Source of the DNA: Actinoplanes palleronii
Lineage (GTDB): Bacteria; Actinomycetota; Actinomycetes; Mycobacteriales; Micromonosporaceae
Length of the DNA stretch: 64,000 bases
Reading direction: 5' to 3'
NCBI RefSeq assembly: GCF_016862315.1
Contig: NZ_BOMS01000040.1
Coordinates: 62,001 to 126,000, forward strand
Under the pieces are notes generated by a model. That model saw only the letters and a program-made list of their open reading frames with translations. It was not told the DNA's origin and did not search any database. Both the position numbers and the translations under genes were made by a program. This document shows, in pieces, positions 39,492 through 48,238 of the stretch. Positions within the stretch are counted from its first letter, which is position 1. Every line of letters starts with the position of its first letter.

Positions 39492-40864
39492 GCGGTCACC
39501 TCCGTCGTGGTTTCGGTCTTGCGGAAGAGGGCGAGCTGAGTGGGTGCGCCGGTGGTCTCGTCCGGGTCGCCGACACCGCGGATGGTCACCGTGTAGCCGT
39601 AACGCTCGGCGACACCCTCGGCCCAGCCGGCGAACTCGGCCCGGGTCCACTCGAAGCGATGGTCCGAGTGCCGCATGCCGGTCAGGCCCTCGTAGTGCAC
39701 GTTGTACTCGACGTTCGGGGTGGTCACCACGACCGCGCCGGGCTGGGCCCGGCCGAACACGCTGGCCTCCAGGGCCGGCAGCCGGGGCAGGTCGACGTGC
39801 TCGATCACCTCCATCAGGACCGCGGCGTCGTACCCGCTGAGCCGGCCGTCGCGGTAGGTCAGCGCGGTCTGGATCAGCGTGATCCGGTTGCGCTGCCGCT
39901 CGGACATCTGGTCCAGCCGGAGCCGGCGGGCGGCCTGGTCGAGCGCCCGCGAGGAGACGTCGGCCCCGACGATCTCGGTGAACCGGGTGTCCTTGATCAG
40001 CGCGGTGAGCAGCGCGCCGGGCCCGCAGCCGAGGTCGAGTACCCGGGTCGCGCCGACCTCGGCCAGGGCGGCCAGCACCGCGTCCCGGCGCTGCCCGGCG
40101 AGCGGCGCCTTGCGGGCCACCGGCAGTTCGGCCTCTTCCTCGCTGACCGGCTGGTCGGCGTCGAGCAGCGTCAGCGCGGTGGTCGCGTACGACTTGCGGT
40201 GCGCCAGGTAGCGACGGGCGATCAGCACCTTCTCCGGGTGGCCGGCGAGCCAGCCGGCGCCGGAGCGGAGCAGCTTCTCGATCTCGTCCGGGGCGACCCA
40301 GTAGTGCTTGCCGTCGTCGAGCACCGGGAGCAGCACGTAGAGGTGGTTCAGCGCGTCGGCGAGCCGGAGCGTGCCGGTCAGGGCCAGGTCGACGTACCGG
40401 CTGTCGCCGCCGCCGACCTCCTCCTCCAGCGGGATGGGTGTGGCGGTCACCGCCCAGCCGAGCGGGGTGAACAGCCGGGTGACCAGCTCGGCGCTGCCGC
40501 GCAGCACCGGCACCCGGATCTCCAGCGGGATGGCCTCGGCGGCCAGCTCGGGGCGGTCCTTCGAGGCACCCCGCAGGGCGGTCCGGAAGACCTTGGCGAG
40601 GGCGCTGGCGAGCAGGCTGGAGGCGGCGTAGGGGCGGTCGTTGACGTACTGGCTCAGCTCGAAGGAGTCGGCGCGGGCGCGTAGTCGCTGGGGATCGACG
40701 TCCAGCAACAGGGCGGCGGTGCACCGGTCGTCGGTGGCCTCCGGGTACATCACGTACGCCGTACCGGTGGGCATGTCGAACGAGTGCACCTTGCCGGGGT
40801 GTTTGACCAACAGGTAGCCGAGGTCGGTCGCGGGCCGGTGGGTGGTCGTCACGGTGAGCAGCAC
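39488..40864 (-). CDS. hen1: RNA 3'-terminal 2'-O-methyltransferase Hen1
   Basis: A 458-residue bacterial Hen1. The N-terminal half (residues about 1-235) is the domain that activates Pnkp ligation. The C-terminal half is a methyltransferase with SAM motif LDLGCGPG near residue 273. The metal motif EVIEH is near 350, and HSDHRFEW near 400 probably holds the last metal-binding His. Hen1 methylates the 2'-OH at the broken RNA end before Pnkp seals it, which protects against repeated cleavage. The GTG start has no ribosome site. First gene of the cassette. Confidence 0.94.
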   Translation of the reverse strand: MLLTVTTTHRPATDLGYLLVKHPGKVHSFDMPTGTAYVMYPEATDDRCTAALLLDVDPQRLRARADSFELSQYVNDRPYAASSLLASALAKVFRTALRGASKDRPELAAEAIPLEIRVPVLRGSAELVTRLFTPLGWAVTATPIPLEEEVGGGDSRYVDLALTGTLRLADALNHLYVLLPVLDDGKHYWVAPDEIEKLLRSGAGWLAGHPEKVLIARRYLAHRKSYATTALTLLDADQPVSEEEAELPVARKAPLAGQRRDAVLAALAEVGATRVLDLGCGPGALLTALIKDTRFTEIVGADVSSRALDQAARRLRLDQMSERQRNRITLIQTALTYRDGRLSGYDAAVLMEVIEHVDLPRLPALEASVFGRAQPGAVVVTTPNVEYNVHYEGLTGMRHSDHRFEWTRAEFAGWAEGVAERYGYTVTIRGVGDPDETTGAPTQLALFRKTETTTEVTA

Positions 40865-40961
40865 GGGTCGATGGTGTCAGTGCCAGGCCGCCCGGGCGAT
40901 TGATTTGCCGCTGCGCGCAATGATTGCGGGGCCCGTTCCCGTCGTAGGAGCGGAGGTGCCC

Positions 40962-41444
40962 GTGACCTACGAGGAATTCGCCGACAGCCGGCTCAACGCG
41001 CTGCTGCGTTATGCCGTCATGCTGACCGGCGATAGCGACACCGCGCAGGACCTGGTGCAGGAGACCATGCTTCGGGTCCAGCTGCATTGGCGGCGGGTGA
41101 CGCACAGCGACTCGCCGGACAGCTACGTACGCAAGATCCTCACCAACCAGTTCATCGAGTCGCGCCGCACCTCCTGGTGGCGGCGCGTGCTGTTGCGGCC
41201 CGATCCGGACCCGGTGGTCGCGGCGCCCGCCGATCACGCCGCCGAGAGCGCCGAGCGGGACCGGGTGTGGTCGCTGCTCGCGATTCTGCCCCGCCGCCAG
41301 CGTGCGGCCCTGGTCCTGCGGTTCTACGAGGATCTTCCCGACCAGGAGATCGCCGACATTCTCGGCTGCGCGGTCGGGACGGTTCGTTCGTCCATCTCGA
41401 GAGGGCTCGACGCGCTGCGCGCCGAGCTTGCGGAGGTCCGATGA
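40962..41444 (+). CDS. SigE-family RNA polymerase sigma factor
   Basis: A 160-residue ECF sigma factor of the SigE-family type. Region 2 includes LNALLRYAVMLTGDSDTAQDLVQETMLRVQLHW; region 4 ends in a helix-turn-helix (DLPDQEIADILGCAVGTVRSSISRGL). The GTG start follows GGAGG. It directs transcription of an unknown regulon, probably in response to envelope signals. The next gene starts within its stop codon (ATGA) and encodes a membrane protein, where an anti-sigma factor is usually found. Confidence 0.9.
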   Translation: MTYEEFADSRLNALLRYAVMLTGDSDTAQDLVQETMLRVQLHWRRVTHSDSPDSYVRKILTNQFIESRRTSWWRRVLLRPDPDPVVAAPADHAAESAERDRVWSLLAILPRRQRAALVLRFYEDLPDQEIADILGCAVGTVRSSISRGLDALRAELAEVR

Positions 41445-42469
41445 GCACGGTCGAAGAAGAGTTGCGGGCCGCTTTTCAGCGGCACGAGGAGACGACGCCG
41501 GATGCCGGACCGCTGCGGCACCGGATCGATGCCGGATGGGTACGCGTGAAGCGCCGCCGCGCCCGCCGCCGGGTGATCGGAGCCGCTGCCGCGGTGCTGC
41601 TCGCCGGGCTCGCCGTTCAGGTCGTGTCCTCCACCTGGGGGCACGGGGGACAACCGGAAGCGGTGACCTTGGACGCGGTGGTGCCGGGTGACGGCGCGAA
41701 CCTGCCCGCCGAGCCGGTCGACGTGCTGCTGATCGGCGCCGACCCCGGAGCCGACACCGGAACCCCGCGCGCCGACACGGTGATGCTCCTGCACGTGCCG
41801 GCCGACCGCGGCGCGGTGTGGATGGTCAGCCTGCCGCGCGACGGCCTGGTGAGCACGTCCGGTGCCCGGCCCGAGAAGCTCAGCTGGGTCCTGTCCACCG
41901 GCGGCCCGCGACGGGTGGCGAAGGCGGTGACGACGCTGACCGGGGTCACGCCGGACGCCACGGTGGTGGTTGACCTCGCCGGCCTGCGCGGGGTGACCGA
42001 CGCGGTCGGTGGTGTGCGGATGTGCCTGGACGAGCCGGTCACGGCGCAGTTCGGCCGGAAGGGCCTGGCGAAGGGCTGCCAGCAGATCGACGGCGCCGAG
42101 GTGGAGTCGCTGCTGCGGGCCCGGCTCGGCATGGCGGCCGGTTCGCTGGAGCGGGACCGGAACGGCCAGCGGTTCCTGCGCGCGCTGACGGCCAAGGTGA
42201 CGGCCGGCGGGGTGGTGGACCTTCCGGCGGCGCAGCGGCTGCTGACCGCGGCGGCCGGCGGCATCACCGTCGACGGGGACCTGGCCAGGCTGGTGCGGGT
42301 GGTCGGTGACCTCGGCTCACCGCAGCTGATCGGGATCAGCGAGCCGGTCCTGAACACGCCCCACCCCGAAAAGATCTATCCGACCGTTGGCGAGAGTCTC
42401 TTCCCGGCGATCCGCGACGACGGGCTGACGGCCTGGGCGGCCGCCAACCCGGGCTACGTCACGCGCTGA
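41441..42469 (+). CDS. LCP-domain membrane protein in the anti-sigma position
   Basis: A 342-residue protein. Residues 1-44 are cytoplasmic (EEELRAAFQRHEETTPDAGPL then a basic stretch), as in the cytoplasmic tails of SigE-family anti-sigma proteins. One transmembrane helix (about 45-65) leads to an extracellular LytR-CpsA-Psr domain from about residue 92. Domain motifs are DVLLIGADPG, RADTVMLLHV and SLPRD. LCP enzymes attach glycopolymers to peptidoglycan. Coupling to the sigma gene suggests control of the sigma factor, which is an inference. The LCP C-terminal Arg motifs look shortened. Confidence 0.82.
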   Translation: MSTVEEELRAAFQRHEETTPDAGPLRHRIDAGWVRVKRRRARRRVIGAAAAVLLAGLAVQVVSSTWGHGGQPEAVTLDAVVPGDGANLPAEPVDVLLIGADPGADTGTPRADTVMLLHVPADRGAVWMVSLPRDGLVSTSGARPEKLSWVLSTGGPRRVAKAVTTLTGVTPDATVVVDLAGLRGVTDAVGGVRMCLDEPVTAQFGRKGLAKGCQQIDGAEVESLLRARLGMAAGSLERDRNGQRFLRALTAKVTAGGVVDLPAAQRLLTAAAGGITVDGDLARLVRVVGDLGSPQLIGISEPVLNTPHPEKIYPTVGESLFPAIRDDGLTAWAAANPGYVTR

Positions 42470-42793
42470 GGTGTGACATCGGGTGTGATGTTGGTCCCGT
42501 CACCCCGGCCCGGAGGGGACGAAACGGCACCCCAGGAACGGCCGCTCGGCCGTTGCGCCCGGCGTCGGCACGGAAGCCCTGCACAGAGCGCGAGCGAGCT
42601 GACCGTGCCGATCTGTCACACAAGTGCTGGTATGGCCCGGGAGTATTTCTCCGTTACGCGGCCTACGCCGGGTTCCAGTGTCGAATTTCGGGGTGATTTC
42701 CGCTACGCACCGCGACTGCGGAATACTTCTGTGCTGGAGGACAGCGCGGTCCTGCCCTCTGCATCCCGTGATGAATGAGCAAGGAGCGCACCG
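42470..42793 (+). other. fba leader region with a small terminator hairpin
   Basis: 324 bp with no convincing gene. A 7-bp stem (42537-42543 with 42548-42554, loop GCTC) may end the sigma-LCP unit. The remainder is AT-richer in places and must hold the fba promoter. AAGGAG at 42781-42786 is the ribosome site of fba. Confidence 0.45.
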
Positions 42794-43819
<1,026 letters not shown>

Positions 43820-43832
43820 TCAATTTGGCGGT

Positions 43833-43860
43833 GGCCGGTTCCCGTACGCGGGGACCGGCC
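43833..43860 (+). terminator. Terminator of fba
   Basis: A 12-bp stem (43833-43844 with 43849-43860, one wobble) has loop TACG and is followed by GTTGTCGTCTT. Confidence 0.75.
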
Positions 43861-43923
43861 GTTGTCGTCTTGCGGGGTTACACAGCGACATGGGTACGAT
43901 CGAGATGTCTTGATCAAGGGACG

Positions 43924-44445
43924 GTGATCGTGCTCGCTATCGAGGGTTGGAAACCCGAGTGGCATCACGATGCCGAGGCGCTCGCCGCGACCCATCGACA
44001 CATGTTTGTGCGGCTCATCGGCCGGAGATTGCGATCAAGCTGGCTGCTCTGGGATGTCGCCGAGCGGGGCTGGTTCGCCGACGGCCCGGTCATCCTCGAC
44101 TTCGGACTCAGTAGCGTCGAAATCACTCACCGTAAGTTCGACGAGTGTGCGATCACCTGGGACCAGATCGACCTGGCGGTCCCGATCGAGATGTACCAAC
44201 ACATCGATTGGCGCGCCGATCCGCACGCCGCGTTGCGCAACGCCCGCGGCCGTCAGCTCCGCGCCGTCAACATCATCGAGCGGACCACCTCGGCCGACTG
44301 GCGGCCCCGGGTGCTGCACGCGATCGAGTTCCTGTTCGACGGGGCCCGTCTCGCCGTCTACAACGCCATGGACGAGAACGGGCTCACCGACGTGGCGGAA
44401 GCGGATCTGCCGGCGGTCCACTGGCGCCGCGTGCACATCGCTTGA
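43924..44445 (+). CDS. Hypothetical soluble protein, 173 residues
   Basis: A Trp-rich (8 Trp), His-containing soluble protein with no recognised domain. Notable parts are IEGWKPEWHHDAEALAATHR at the start, RSSWLLWDVAERGWFADGPVILDFG and WRADPHAALRNARGR. GTG 43924 and GTG 43930 are both possible, with AAGGGA upstream. A TACGAT -10-like box lies at 43893-43898. It is a single gene; the following genes converge. Function unknown. Confidence 0.72.
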   Translation: MIVLAIEGWKPEWHHDAEALAATHRHMFVRLIGRRLRSSWLLWDVAERGWFADGPVILDFGLSSVEITHRKFDECAITWDQIDLAVPIEMYQHIDWRADPHAALRNARGRQLRAVNIIERTTSADWRPRVLHAIEFLFDGARLAVYNAMDENGLTDVAEADLPAVHWRRVHIA

Positions 44446-44455
44446 ACAGGGGCGG

Positions 44456-44638
44456 TCAGAAGCCGCCGGCGCCGTTGTCCCCGGCGCTGCCACCGCGGTA
44501 GAGGTCGGTGGTGGCGTTGTCACCGGTCTCGGCCGAGGTCCGGTAGCCGGTCATACCGCTGTTACGCCGGCGCCGGAACCCGACCGCGACTGCCAGAACG
44601 GCCACCAGGCCGGCGAAGGTCAGCAAATAGGACAGCAT
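44456..44638 (-). CDS. Tiny single-pass membrane protein 1
   Basis: A 60-residue protein: one transmembrane helix (MLSYLLTFAGLVAVLAVAVG), the basic motif FRRRRNSG, then a polar, Gly/Asn-rich tail ending in GDNGAGGF. An ideal ribosome site (AGGAGGAACC) precedes the ATG. The FRRRxNSG motif and the Gly-Phe end are shared with the neighbouring tiny protein, so the two look like tandem paralogues. Function unknown. Confidence 0.7.
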   Translation of the reverse strand: MLSYLLTFAGLVAVLAVAVGFRRRRNSGMTGYRTSAETGDNATTDLYRGGSAGDNGAGGF

Positions 44639-44731
44639 GGTTCCTCCTGATCTGACTGGTGCGGTCGCCGTCGACGAGGACGACCGCACCATTGTCACCC
44701 GGCCGGGCGCCGGGAGCGCCTGGCCGAGCGG

Positions 44732-44947
44732 TCAGAGGCCGCCGCCGAAACCGCCGGCGTCACCGGTGTAGCGCGGCGAGTTCTCGAGGGCGGACCGGGT
44801 GGCGGCTTTGTCCGCGCCGCGGGCCGGGCCGTGGCTGGCGACAGAGCCACTGTTGCTGCGGCGCCGGAACTGGATCACGATGGCGATTCCGAACAGCAGA
44901 GCGAGAGCTACCAGGGCGAATGTCAGCATGACTGCAGTGTGCGCCAT
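44732..44947 (-). CDS. Tiny single-pass membrane protein 2 (paralogue)
   Basis: A 65-71-residue protein: a transmembrane helix (MLTFALVALALLFGIAIVIQ), the motif FRRRSNSG, then a Gly/Ala/Ser-rich tail ending in GDAGGFGGGL. Starts at 44947 or, without the MAHTAV leader, 44929 are possible. The latter would suit a leaderless transcript, as the DNA just upstream (CACACTGCAGTC) resembles that before the next gene's second ATG. Paralogue of its downstream neighbour. Confidence 0.66.
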   Translation of the reverse strand: MAHTAVMLTFALVALALLFGIAIVIQFRRRSNSGSVASHGPARGADKAATRSALENSPRYTGDAGGFGGGL

Positions 44948-44961
44948 GCCCGCCACCAAGA

Positions 44962-45243
44962 TCAATCTCCGCCGCCGCCACCGTCCCCGCCACCGCTGTC
45001 CCCGCCGCCGTCCGAGTAACTGTCACCGGAATGGTGCCCGGAGGAGTCGTGGGAGTGGCCGTGGTGATGGTGCGAGCCGCCGTTGTCGACGTAGTACGTC
45101 GGCTCGGTGCCGGCATCCTGCGGCCGACCGCGGTGGGCGTATCCCCGGGACCGTCGCGACCGGGCTCCCTTGACCAGCCCAACGACCGCGAAGCCGGCGA
45201 TGACGACGATCAGCAGCAACTCCATGAGCGCAGTGTGCGGCAT
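44962..45243 (-). CDS. Tiny membrane protein 3 with His-rich, Gly/Asp-rich tail
   Basis: A 93-residue protein with one transmembrane helix (MELLLIVVIAGFAVVGLV), a basic stretch, then a tail with SHHHHGHSHDSSGHHSGD followed by a Gly/Asp-rich end. The His-rich part resembles loops of zinc or nickel transporters, so metal binding is plausible. The start may be the first or second Met (MPHTALM). It is first of three adjacent tiny genes on this strand. Confidence 0.65.
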   Translation of the reverse strand: MPHTALMELLLIVVIAGFAVVGLVKGARSRRSRGYAHRGRPQDAGTEPTYYVDNGGSHHHHGHSHDSSGHHSGDSYSDGGGDSGGGDGGGGGD

Positions 45244-45260
45244 GGCGCCAAACCCGTGTT

Positions 45261-46448
45261 CTACCTGGTCAGCGCCGCCATCGCCTCGTCCAGCGAGTCG
45301 GTGACCACGATCAGCCCGGACTGGTCGCCGTGCGGTGACCGGGCCAGCAGCGTCCCCAGCAGGTCCACCACCGGCAGGTTGGTCCAGTGCTCGACCCGGA
45401 GGAAGACGAACGCCCCGGACGGCCCGTCGGTGCGGTAGAACGTCTTCGTCGCGGCCTGGAAGACCTCCTGCACCGTGCCGGCCCAGCCGGGCGCGAAGAC
45501 GATCCCGCCCCGGGCCAGCCGCAGGATCGAGTCCTCCCGGACGGCGTTGGAGAAGTACTTGCCGATCTGCCCGGCGAACAGGTTGGCCGGCTCGTGGCCG
45601 TAGAGCCAGGTGGGCAGCGCGAGGCCGCCGTGCCGGAGCCGGTCGGCCAGGTCGACCGCGGGCAGCGGATAGGCCGCCCGGACGGCCAGGGCCGCTGCGG
45701 TGAACGGGTTGTGGTCCAGGAAGTCCGGCGCGGGCTCCAGCATGTCGACCGCCGCAGTCAGCTCGCGTTCGGTGCGGGAGGCGAAATACGCACCCAGGTT
45801 GGCCGCCTCCATCACACCCGGCCCGCCACCGGTGACGATCAGCCGGCCGTCGCGGGCCAGTCGCCGGGCCAGCGTCGCGGCCATCCGGAACGCCGCCGAA
45901 CCACGCGGCTCGGCGTGCCCACCCATGATCCCGATCGCGCCCGCGGTGCCGTGCACCGACGCCCAGGCGGCCAGCGTCTTGCCCAGCGCGTTGTCGATCC
46001 CGGCGTCGTGCAGCCGCTGCGCGACCGCCTCACGGACGTCCGGAACGGCGCCGCCGCGGGCCAGGAAGTGCTGGTAGACGAGGGTGTCGTACATGCCGGC
46101 GAAGCCCGACTCGGCGAAACCGGCGGACAGGTCCTCCGGGGTGTAGAGCAGCGCCGGGTGGGTCGGGTAGGGCAACGACCGGAACGGCGGCACCAGGTGC
46201 GCACCCCGCCGGATCAGATCGATCTCCACCTCCGGGGAGGCGAGCTGACAACCGACAAAAAGCGTTTCTCGTACGTCTACCTGAGACAGGTCCGGCGCGT
46301 GCCGATCGAGTCGTAGTCCGAGAACGGTCAGTCCGGCCAGGCTGTCACGGACGAGGTGGCTGTCGAGTTCGGCACGGGACTCGATCTCGAATGCGGTGGC
46401 GTCGAACGGCAGGTCGCCGCCGAGCACCGGTTGCAGGGGATCCGGCAT
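45261..46448 (-). CDS. LOG-family Rossmann protein
   Basis: A 395-residue protein. The C-terminal two-thirds is a LOG/lysine-decarboxylase-like Rossmann domain with IGIMGGHAEPRGSAAFRMAA, VTGGGPGVMEAAN and APGWAGTVQEVF. The canonical PGGxGTxxE motif is altered at the third position (Trp for Gly). The N-terminal 130 residues are an extra domain. LOG enzymes release bases or phosphoribosyl groups from nucleotides; this longer type is uncharacterised to my knowledge. It is divergent from an ADP-ribosylglycohydrolase gene, 74 bp apart. Confidence 0.82.
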   Translation of the reverse strand: MPDPLQPVLGGDLPFDATAFEIESRAELDSHLVRDSLAGLTVLGLRLDRHAPDLSQVDVRETLFVGCQLASPEVEIDLIRRGAHLVPPFRSLPYPTHPALLYTPEDLSAGFAESGFAGMYDTLVYQHFLARGGAVPDVREAVAQRLHDAGIDNALGKTLAAWASVHGTAGAIGIMGGHAEPRGSAAFRMAATLARRLARDGRLIVTGGGPGVMEAANLGAYFASRTERELTAAVDMLEPAPDFLDHNPFTAAALAVRAAYPLPAVDLADRLRHGGLALPTWLYGHEPANLFAGQIGKYFSNAVREDSILRLARGGIVFAPGWAGTVQEVFQAATKTFYRTDGPSGAFVFLRVEHWTNLPVVDLLGTLLARSPHGDQSGLIVVTDSLDEAMAALTR

Positions 46449-46522
46449 GCGTCAATGGTGCGCCTGCCGTGCGAGCCCTCAGCGGACACCCCGGCCGTTG
46501 ACGACGGTCCTAGAGTTTGTGC

Positions 46523-47512
46523 ATGCGTGCTGCGTCGGGATCGATGTTCGGGCTGGCCTACGGAGATGCGCTCGGCAAGCCCACCGAGTTCATGGACTAC
46601 CCGTCGATCGTGCACCGTTACGGGCCCGGCGGCCCCCGCCAGCTCGAGGGTGAGCCGGCCCTGGTCACCGACGACACCCAGATGGCGCTCGCGGTCGGCG
46701 AGGCGCTGCTCGAGGTGCGCGACCCGACCCCGCGGCTGCTCGAGCCGGTGCTGCGCCGCCGGTTCCTGTCCTGGGCGGCCAGCCCGGAGAACGACCGCGC
46801 GCCCGGGATGACCTGCCTGCGGGCCATCGGTGCGCTCGCCGACGGGCGGCCGTGGATCGAGGCGACCCAGACCGGTTCCAAGGGCTGCGGGGCGAACATG
46901 CGGGTCACCCCGGTGGGCCTGGTCCCGGGGCTGAGCGACGATCAGCGGGCCGGCGTGGCGCAGTTGCAGGCCGCGCTGACCCACGGGCACCCGACCGGGG
47001 TGGCGGCCAGCGAGCTCACCGCGTACGCCGTCTTCTGGCTTCGTGGCGGCCTCGCGCCGGCCGACCTCCTCGCCGCCCTCCGGGATCGCTGCGACGAGCA
47101 GCGGAAGAACTACCGCGGCGAGTGGCTGGGCGAGCTGTGGCGGCGGCCGATGGTCGACTCGCCGGAGGAGTTCATCGCGCGCGGCTGGGACGAGTGCGCG
47201 GCCGCGCTGGACCGGGTCGCCACCGGGCTCGCGGCCGGCGCCTTCGACGGCGACCCGTGCCTGGTCACCGGGGCCGGATGGATCGCCGAGGAGGCGCTCG
47301 CGACCGCGCTCTACTGCTACTTGATCTCCCCGGACGAGCCGGTCGCGGTCCTCAGCCGGGGTGCTGCCTCGTCCGGTGACTCGGATTCGATCGCGTGCCT
47401 GGCGGGTGCGTTCGCCGGCGCCGCGCTCGGTCTCGGCGCGTGGCCGGCCGCCTGGCAGACCCAGATCGAGTACGCGGATCGCCTGTTCCGCCTCGGTGCC
47501 GCCTGGGATTGA
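46523..47512 (+). CDS. ADP-ribosylglycohydrolase family protein
   Basis: A 329-residue ARH/DraG-type enzyme that removes ADP-ribose from proteins or related molecules using Mg2+. Metal-binding motifs are TDDTQM (about residues 49-54) and GDSDSIA near residue 291. GLAYGDALGKPTEF forms the conserved N terminus. The ATG at 46523 is preceded by TAGAGT with no ribosome site, so the transcript may be leaderless. It neighbours the LOG-family gene. Confidence 0.92.
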   Translation: MRAASGSMFGLAYGDALGKPTEFMDYPSIVHRYGPGGPRQLEGEPALVTDDTQMALAVGEALLEVRDPTPRLLEPVLRRRFLSWAASPENDRAPGMTCLRAIGALADGRPWIEATQTGSKGCGANMRVTPVGLVPGLSDDQRAGVAQLQAALTHGHPTGVAASELTAYAVFWLRGGLAPADLLAALRDRCDEQRKNYRGEWLGELWRRPMVDSPEEFIARGWDECAAALDRVATGLAAGAFDGDPCLVTGAGWIAEEALATALYCYLISPDEPVAVLSRGAASSGDSDSIACLAGAFAGAALGLGAWPAAWQTQIEYADRLFRLGAAWD

Positions 47513-47579
47513 CGGCACTCCGGCGTGGGAAACGCCGAGCGGCCGGAATGATCCACTCGGGGGCGCGTTGAATGGGGTC

Positions 47580-48002
47580 ATGCAAAACCTCCTTCCCGAG
47601 CCTCCGTCGACCCGACTGCCGGCCGACGCCGAAGCCGACCAGGCACTGGCCGCCGCCGCGGCGACCGGTACCGACGAGGCGTTCAAGGCGGTCGCCGCCA
47701 GATACCCCGCCTACAGCGCCGCGTGGGCGCCGCTGGCCACGAACGCGCTGGCCGCCGGCGAAACCGTGACCGCTTATGCCTATGCCCGCACCGGGTACCA
47801 CCGCGGCCTGGACGCGTTGCGCCGCAACGGCTGGAAGGGCCACGGGCCGGTGCCGTGGGCGCACCAGCCGAACCAGGGCTTCCTGCGCTGCCTGCACGTG
47901 CTGTCGCTGGCGGCCGCGTCGATCGGCGAGGCGGACGAGGCGGCCCGCTGCGCCCAGTTCCTCCGCGACAGCGACCCCGCCGCCGCCGACGCCCTGTCCT
48001 GA
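47580..48002 (+). CDS. DUF3151 family protein
   Basis: A 140-residue soluble protein that I recognise as DUF3151: MQNLLPEPPSTRLPADAEAD at the start, then a helical TPR-like body with AAWAPLATNALAAGETVTAYAYARTGYHRGLDALRRNGW, and HQPNQGFLRCLHVL. The family is common in actinobacteria and of unknown role. An in-frame TTG four codons upstream is an alternative start. It lies close to fba and purA, a neighbourhood also seen in mycobacteria as I recall. Confidence 0.85.
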   Translation: MQNLLPEPPSTRLPADAEADQALAAAAATGTDEAFKAVAARYPAYSAAWAPLATNALAAGETVTAYAYARTGYHRGLDALRRNGWKGHGPVPWAHQPNQGFLRCLHVLSLAAASIGEADEAARCAQFLRDSDPAAADALS

Positions 48003-48238
48003 CCCGCAAGCGTGGGGACCCCAGGCGCGCTCCGCACCCAAAGTCCCCACGCAGCAGCAGCACCCCGCAAGCGTGTGAAGTTTGGGTGCGCTCCGCACCG
48101 AAAGTCCCCACGCAGCGGCAGCACCCCGCAAGCGTGTGAAGTTTGGGTGCGCTCCGCACCGAAAGTCCCCACGCAGCGATGGCACCCCGTGAGCGTGGGG
48201 ACTTTTGGTGCGCTCCGCGCCGTAACTTCACACGCTGG
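48003..48238. repeat. Four-copy 61-bp tandem repeat of palindromic units
   Basis: Units start at 48003, 48064, 48125 and 48186, exactly 61 bp apart. Each begins CCCGCAAGCGTG (CCCGTGAGCGTG in the last) and has the centre GTGCGCTCCGCACC or a variant, with flanking arms. The arms are of two kinds, GTGGGGAC and GTGTGAAGTT, which alternate so that arms in different copies also pair. It lies between convergent genes. Confidence 0.9.

Noticed and set aside
39492..41237. N-terminal extension of Pnkp across hen1
   Set aside because: The frame is open, but the kinase P-loop lies right after ATG 39491, which overlaps the hen1 stop; the upstream part is out-of-frame hen1 sequence.
48003..48238. CRISPR array
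   Set aside because: The 61-bp units follow one another with no unique spacers, and no cas genes are present.
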